In this document: one piece after another, positions 5,985 to 8,080 of the stretch
How positions within the stretch are numbered: the first letter of the stretch is position 1
How the letters are laid out: each line of letters opens with the position of its first letter
DNA from: Desulfobacula sp.
Lineage (GTDB): Bacteria > Desulfobacterota > Desulfobacteria > Desulfobacterales > Desulfobacteraceae
Direction: 5' to 3'
Assembly (NCBI GenBank): GCA_029940245.1
Contig: JAOZRF010000112.1
Coordinates: 1-8,080, forward strand
DNA: 8,080 bases
Notes under the pieces: generated by a model
Databases searched by the model: none
Seen by the model: only the letters and a program-made list of their open reading frames with translations
What the model was told of the DNA's origin: nothing
Position numbers and translations under genes: made by a program

Positions 5985-6743
5985 TTATAGTTTGAAATTT
6001 TTTCCCAAATAGATTTTTTTAGCTATTTCACTTGAAATGATTTTATCAGGAGTTCCTGATTCAATCACTTTGCCCTGGCTCATAATATATGCATTATCAC
6101 AAACGCCAAGGGTTTCTCTCACATTATGATCAGATATTAAAATTCCGATATCTTTTTTAGTTAATTGATAAATTATTTGCTGGATATCAATGACGGCTAA
6201 AGGGTCAATACCGGCAAAGGGTTCATCTAAAAGAATAAACAAAGGATCCGTGGCAAGGACTCTTGAAATCTCAAGACGACGTCGCTCTCCCCCGGAAAGA
6301 GAGTTGGCTTTTTGATTTGCAAGACTATAAATGCCAAGTTCTTTCATCAGATCCATGGCTTTTTGTTTAATATTAAATTCATTTTTGCCTGTAACCTTCA
6401 AGTTACGTGTGAGCTTCAGGTTGGGTAACGCTTCAAGTATGGCCGTGATATTTTGTAGTACCGTCAGCTTTTTGAAAATACTTGATTCCTGGGGAAGATA
6501 GCCAATCCCTTTTCTTGCCCGGATATACATGGGGTGATGGGTGATATCTGTCTTATCTATCAGAACAGTTCCTTTGTCAGGCTTGATTAATCCCACTACC
6601 ATGTAGAAACTGGTTGTTTTACCTGCCCCGTTTGGCCCTAAAAGACCTGTTACCTGCCCTTGTTTCACTGTAAGGCTGACATCATCTACGACTTTTTTGC
6701 CCTCATAGATTTTTACAAGATTTTTAAGTACAAGTTGTGTCAT
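5985..6743 (-). CDS. lptB: LPS export ABC transporter ATP-binding protein LptB
   Basis: LptB is the cytoplasmic ATPase of the LptB2FGC complex that pulls LPS from the inner membrane and pushes it along the Lpt bridge. The 252-residue product has every ABC motif: Walker A GPNGAGKT (36-43), Q-loop Gln85 in GYLPQESSIF, signature LSGGERRR (149-156), Walker B FILLDEPFAGIDP with catalytic Glu174, and switch His206 in SDHNVRETL. The GYLPQE, SDHNVRE and C-terminal YLGKNFKL segments separate LptB from other ABC ATPases. It is about 11 residues longer than E. coli LptB (241), and the extra residues lie between the Q-loop and the signature. Its ATG overlaps the lptA stop by one base (TAATG), with no clear Shine-Dalgarno. 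lptF and lptG, the membrane partners, are not in the window. Confidence 0.97.
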   Translation of the reverse strand: MTQLVLKNLVKIYEGKKVVDDVSLTVKQGQVTGLLGPNGAGKTTSFYMVVGLIKPDKGTVLIDKTDITHHPMYIRARKGIGYLPQESSIFKKLTVLQNITAILEALPNLKLTRNLKVTGKNEFNIKQKAMDLMKELGIYSLANQKANSLSGGERRRLEISRVLATDPLFILLDEPFAGIDPLAVIDIQQIIYQLTKKDIGILISDHNVRETLGVCDNAYIMSQGKVIESGTPDKIISSEIAKKIYLGKNFKL

Positions 6744-7330
6744 TATTGTTTATTTGTGATCTTCTCTTCAGGGGTTTTTTCTTCAAGGATCTTATCTTCA
6801 GGATTAAAAAATGCCTCGACTTTTTTTGAGCCCTCGCTTTCCACTAGTACCTTATCCTGGATTCTGAAGAGTGTGATTTTTTTTCCGGTCACAAAACTTG
6901 AGCCGGTTATTAATTTTGGAGATTCACCTGTCAGAATCAGTATTTCATCTTTTGTTGTATAGACTGCTTTATCAGCAAATGCCTTTCGTTCTCCAGCCGT
7001 GTATCTGACATTCCCCGTTGAAACAATTTTTTTGATATTATTTTGAGAGTTCCTGCCTTTATCTTTATTATCATCTTCAAAATAAATTTTAATGGAATCT
7101 GCAAAAACAATGGAATCTTCTCTGGTTGCTTTGGCATTTCCAATAAATTCGACCATGGATGTGTCTTTTTGTGCAACCATTTTATCGGAAACAATATGAA
7201 GTGGAACTTCTTTCACCTTGGTTTGGGTTTGCGCCTCGGTCGCTGTTATTTGCCAGACAAAGGTAAAACCCAAAAAAATAAAATAAAATAAAAAACTGAA
7301 TACTGATTTATTGAATATTAAAGTTTTCAC
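6743..7330 (-). CDS. lptA: Periplasmic LPS transport protein LptA (OstA-like)
   Basis: LptA forms the periplasmic beta-jellyroll bridge that carries LPS from LptC to LptD. From a GTG start at 7330 the product has 195 residues. It begins with a signal peptide: basic residues at 2 and 8, a phenylalanine-rich core at about 10-26, and a plausible cleavage after TEA at residue 33. The OstA/LptA fold follows, with the typical VEFIGNAKATRED, KKIVSTGNVRYT and ADKAVYTTKDEILILTGESPKL strands. A charged Glu/Lys-rich tail ends the protein. An ATG at 7348 would add six residues (MSGEIS), but its GGGG is only 1 nt away, whereas the GTG has AGGGG 8 nt upstream. Either start overlaps the end of lptC, by 23 or 41 bp. 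Sequence identity in this family is low; context between lptC and lptB makes the call firm. Confidence 0.92.
   Translation of the reverse strand: MKTLIFNKSVFSFLFYFIFLGFTFVWQITATEAQTQTKVKEVPLHIVSDKMVAQKDTSMVEFIGNAKATREDSIVFADSIKIYFEDDNKDKGRNSQNNIKKIVSTGNVRYTAGERKAFADKAVYTTKDEILILTGESPKLITGSSFVTGKKITLFRIQDKVLVESEGSKKVEAFFNPEDKILEEKTPEEKITNKQ
7272..7295 (-). repeat. A/T-only tract with three TAAAA units inside lptA
   Basis: Twenty-four consecutive A/T bases occur here, with the unit TAAAA repeated three times at 7279-7293 on the plus strand. The tract encodes part of the hydrophobic core of the LptA signal peptide (Phe, Tyr, Ile, Leu). Change by one 5-bp unit would shift the reading frame, but three units is short for a slippage-prone locus. 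Confidence 0.6.
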
Positions 7331-7886
7331 TGAAATTTCCCCTGACATGCCCCTTTAAAATTGTTATATTCTCATTCAGTTTAGTTGTCATTGAATCCGC
7401 TTCAATAACAGAATCTTCCTTTTCAAGCCTTACGTGGCTGTTGGAATATATTATATGTTCTTTTTTGTTATAATGCAACTTATCAGTTCTCAGCACAAAA
7501 GTTTCATGTTTTACAATCACATTGTCTGAAAATATCATGTCATGAGTCTTTGTATTCATAACGCCTTTTTTTGACGTCAGATGAACTCGTTTGTTATCTT
7601 TTGTAAAAAAAATGATAGAGACATCAATTAAAACGGCCTTGTCTTCATCTTTTAAAAGTGTAGCAGAAAAGGCTTTCAATTCCCATTCCGTTATGCCGTT
7701 TTTTTTTGAAATCTGTTTTAAAACGTCCAATTTCAAAAAAGCTTTGGTGTCTATTTTAACATCATGGAATTGTACTGGTTTTGAAAAAACCCTGTTAAAA
7801 TAAAAAAAACCATAGATAATGAACATTATCAATATCAACAACCCAATCAAAGGAAGGGTCAGTTTTTGTTTTAAAGATTTTGTCAT
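7308..7886 (-). CDS. lptC: LPS export inner-membrane anchored protein LptC
   Basis: LptC is a bitopic inner-membrane protein whose periplasmic jellyroll receives LPS from LptB2FG and passes it to LptA. The 192-residue product has a short basic cytoplasmic N-terminus (MTKSLKQK), one membrane segment at about residues 11-30, and a periplasmic domain rich in beta strands. The WELKAFSATLLKDEDKAVLID stretch, the SKKGVMNTKTHDMIFSDNVIVKH stretch and the final ADSMTTKLNENITILKGHV repeat the OstA/LptC strand pattern. Length matches the family (about 190). Its ATG overlaps the kdsC stop as ATGA, with no clear Shine-Dalgarno. Its own 3' end overlaps the start of lptA. The family is poorly conserved in sequence; the kdsC-lptC-lptA-lptB order and the topology support the call. 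Confidence 0.92.
   Translation of the reverse strand: MTKSLKQKLTLPLIGLLILIMFIIYGFFYFNRVFSKPVQFHDVKIDTKAFLKLDVLKQISKKNGITEWELKAFSATLLKDEDKAVLIDVSIIFFTKDNKRVHLTSKKGVMNTKTHDMIFSDNVIVKHETFVLRTDKLHYNKKEHIIYSNSHVRLEKEDSVIEADSMTTKLNENITILKGHVRGNFSENFNIQ
7339..7343 (-). promoter_or_regulatory. Probable Shine-Dalgarno supporting a GTG start of lptA
   Basis: The minus strand reads AGGGG, 8 nt before the GTG at 7330 and inside the 3' end of lptC. The competing ATG at 7348 has its own purine run, AAAGGGG, only 1 nt away, which is too close for normal initiation. Confidence 0.5.
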
Positions 7887-8080
7887 GACAGGTATTTATT
7901 CAGGATATCATCCCATAGGTCTTTCGCTTTTAGAATAAGCTCACATATTTCCCTTACAGCGCCATGACCTGCTTTCTTTTTTGTGATAATGTCTGAATGG
8001 GTTTTAACCTCCTGACACGCGTCAGGAACGCAAAAAGAAACACCAACTCTTTTCATTACAGGAAGATCCATCAGATCATC
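7883..8080 (-). CDS. kdsC: Kdo-8-phosphate phosphatase KdsC, C-terminal part (5' end outside window)
   Basis: KdsC removes phosphate from 3-deoxy-D-manno-octulosonate 8-phosphate to give Kdo, the inner-core sugar of LPS; it is a cytoplasmic HAD-superfamily enzyme. Only the last 65 residues are seen, and the reading frame stays open to the window edge. They start with DDLMDLPVMKRVG, which is HAD motif IV (the acidic DDxxD that binds magnesium), followed by the conserved PDAC-EVK segment and AGHGAVREICELIL near the C-terminus. These match KdsC closely. The catalytic DxD nucleophile motif would be encoded beyond the edge, so activity cannot be judged here. The stop overlaps the lptC start by 4 bp. 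An internal ATG at 8071 should not be taken as the start because motif IV begins before it. Confidence 0.93.
   Translation of the reverse strand, partial: DDLMDLPVMKRVGVSFCVPDACQEVKTHSDIITKKKAGHGAVREICELILKAKDLWDDILNKYLS

Noticed and set aside
6937..7194. A second minus-strand frame of 85 residues inside lptA
   Set aside because: It overlaps lptA in another frame, has no Shine-Dalgarno and its sequence resembles no known family, while lptA has a signal peptide and OstA-like strands.
1..8080. Search for a novel defence, mobile or toxin-antitoxin system
   Set aside because: Every stretch is covered by a recognised housekeeping or regulatory gene, with gaps of at most 39 bp. No transposase, integrase, inverted terminal repeats, CRISPR repeats or small gene pairs are seen.

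Overview
The window is a compact, almost gap-free bacterial chromosomal segment. All eleven protein genes and one tRNA lie on the minus strand, so transcription runs from position 8080 towards 1. Base composition is moderately AT-rich by eye. The gene content points to a Gram-negative bacterium with LPS export, sigma-54 and a nitrogen-type PTS. A long-form HPF, an orphan mannose-type EIIA directly after rapZ, and gap-tpiA-secG next to it suggest a Desulfobacterota (former Deltaproteobacteria) lineage, possibly near Desulfobacteraceae. That taxon is an inference from gene content and order, not a measured result.

Right part (about 8080-5985): the 3' end of kdsC (Kdo-8-phosphate phosphatase, cut by the window edge) is followed by lptC, lptA and lptB. 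Together these complete the Kdo sugar of LPS and build the inner-membrane and periplasmic part of the LPS transport bridge. Middle part (5983-2209): rpoN (sigma-54), hpf (long ribosome hibernation factor), ptsN (EIIA-Ntr), rapZ (P-loop/RNase adaptor family) and a mannose-family EIIA. This is the classic proteobacterial rpoN regulatory cluster, with the EIIA in the place where enterobacteria have npr. Left part (2169-1): gap, tpiA, secG and the 5' portion of a tRNA-Leu with anticodon GAG, cut by the window start. This resembles the common gap-pgk-tpiA-secG order but lacks pgk.

Neighbouring genes overlap or are separated by at most 39 bp. I see no hairpin-plus-T-run terminator and no convincing promoter inside the window. 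The simplest reading is one long operon, or a few overlapping transcripts with promoters inside coding sequence. Genes with a very short or negative gap upstream (lptC, lptB, rpoN, secG) show no clear Shine-Dalgarno, which suggests translational coupling. Genes with a gap of about 8 bp or more mostly have a recognisable one. No non-genic stretch exceeds 40 bp. I see no mobile element, CRISPR array, toxin-antitoxin pair or pseudogene, and no candidate for a wholly new system. The interest lies in the joined gene order and in lineage-specific details of LptB, RapZ and the orphan EIIA.
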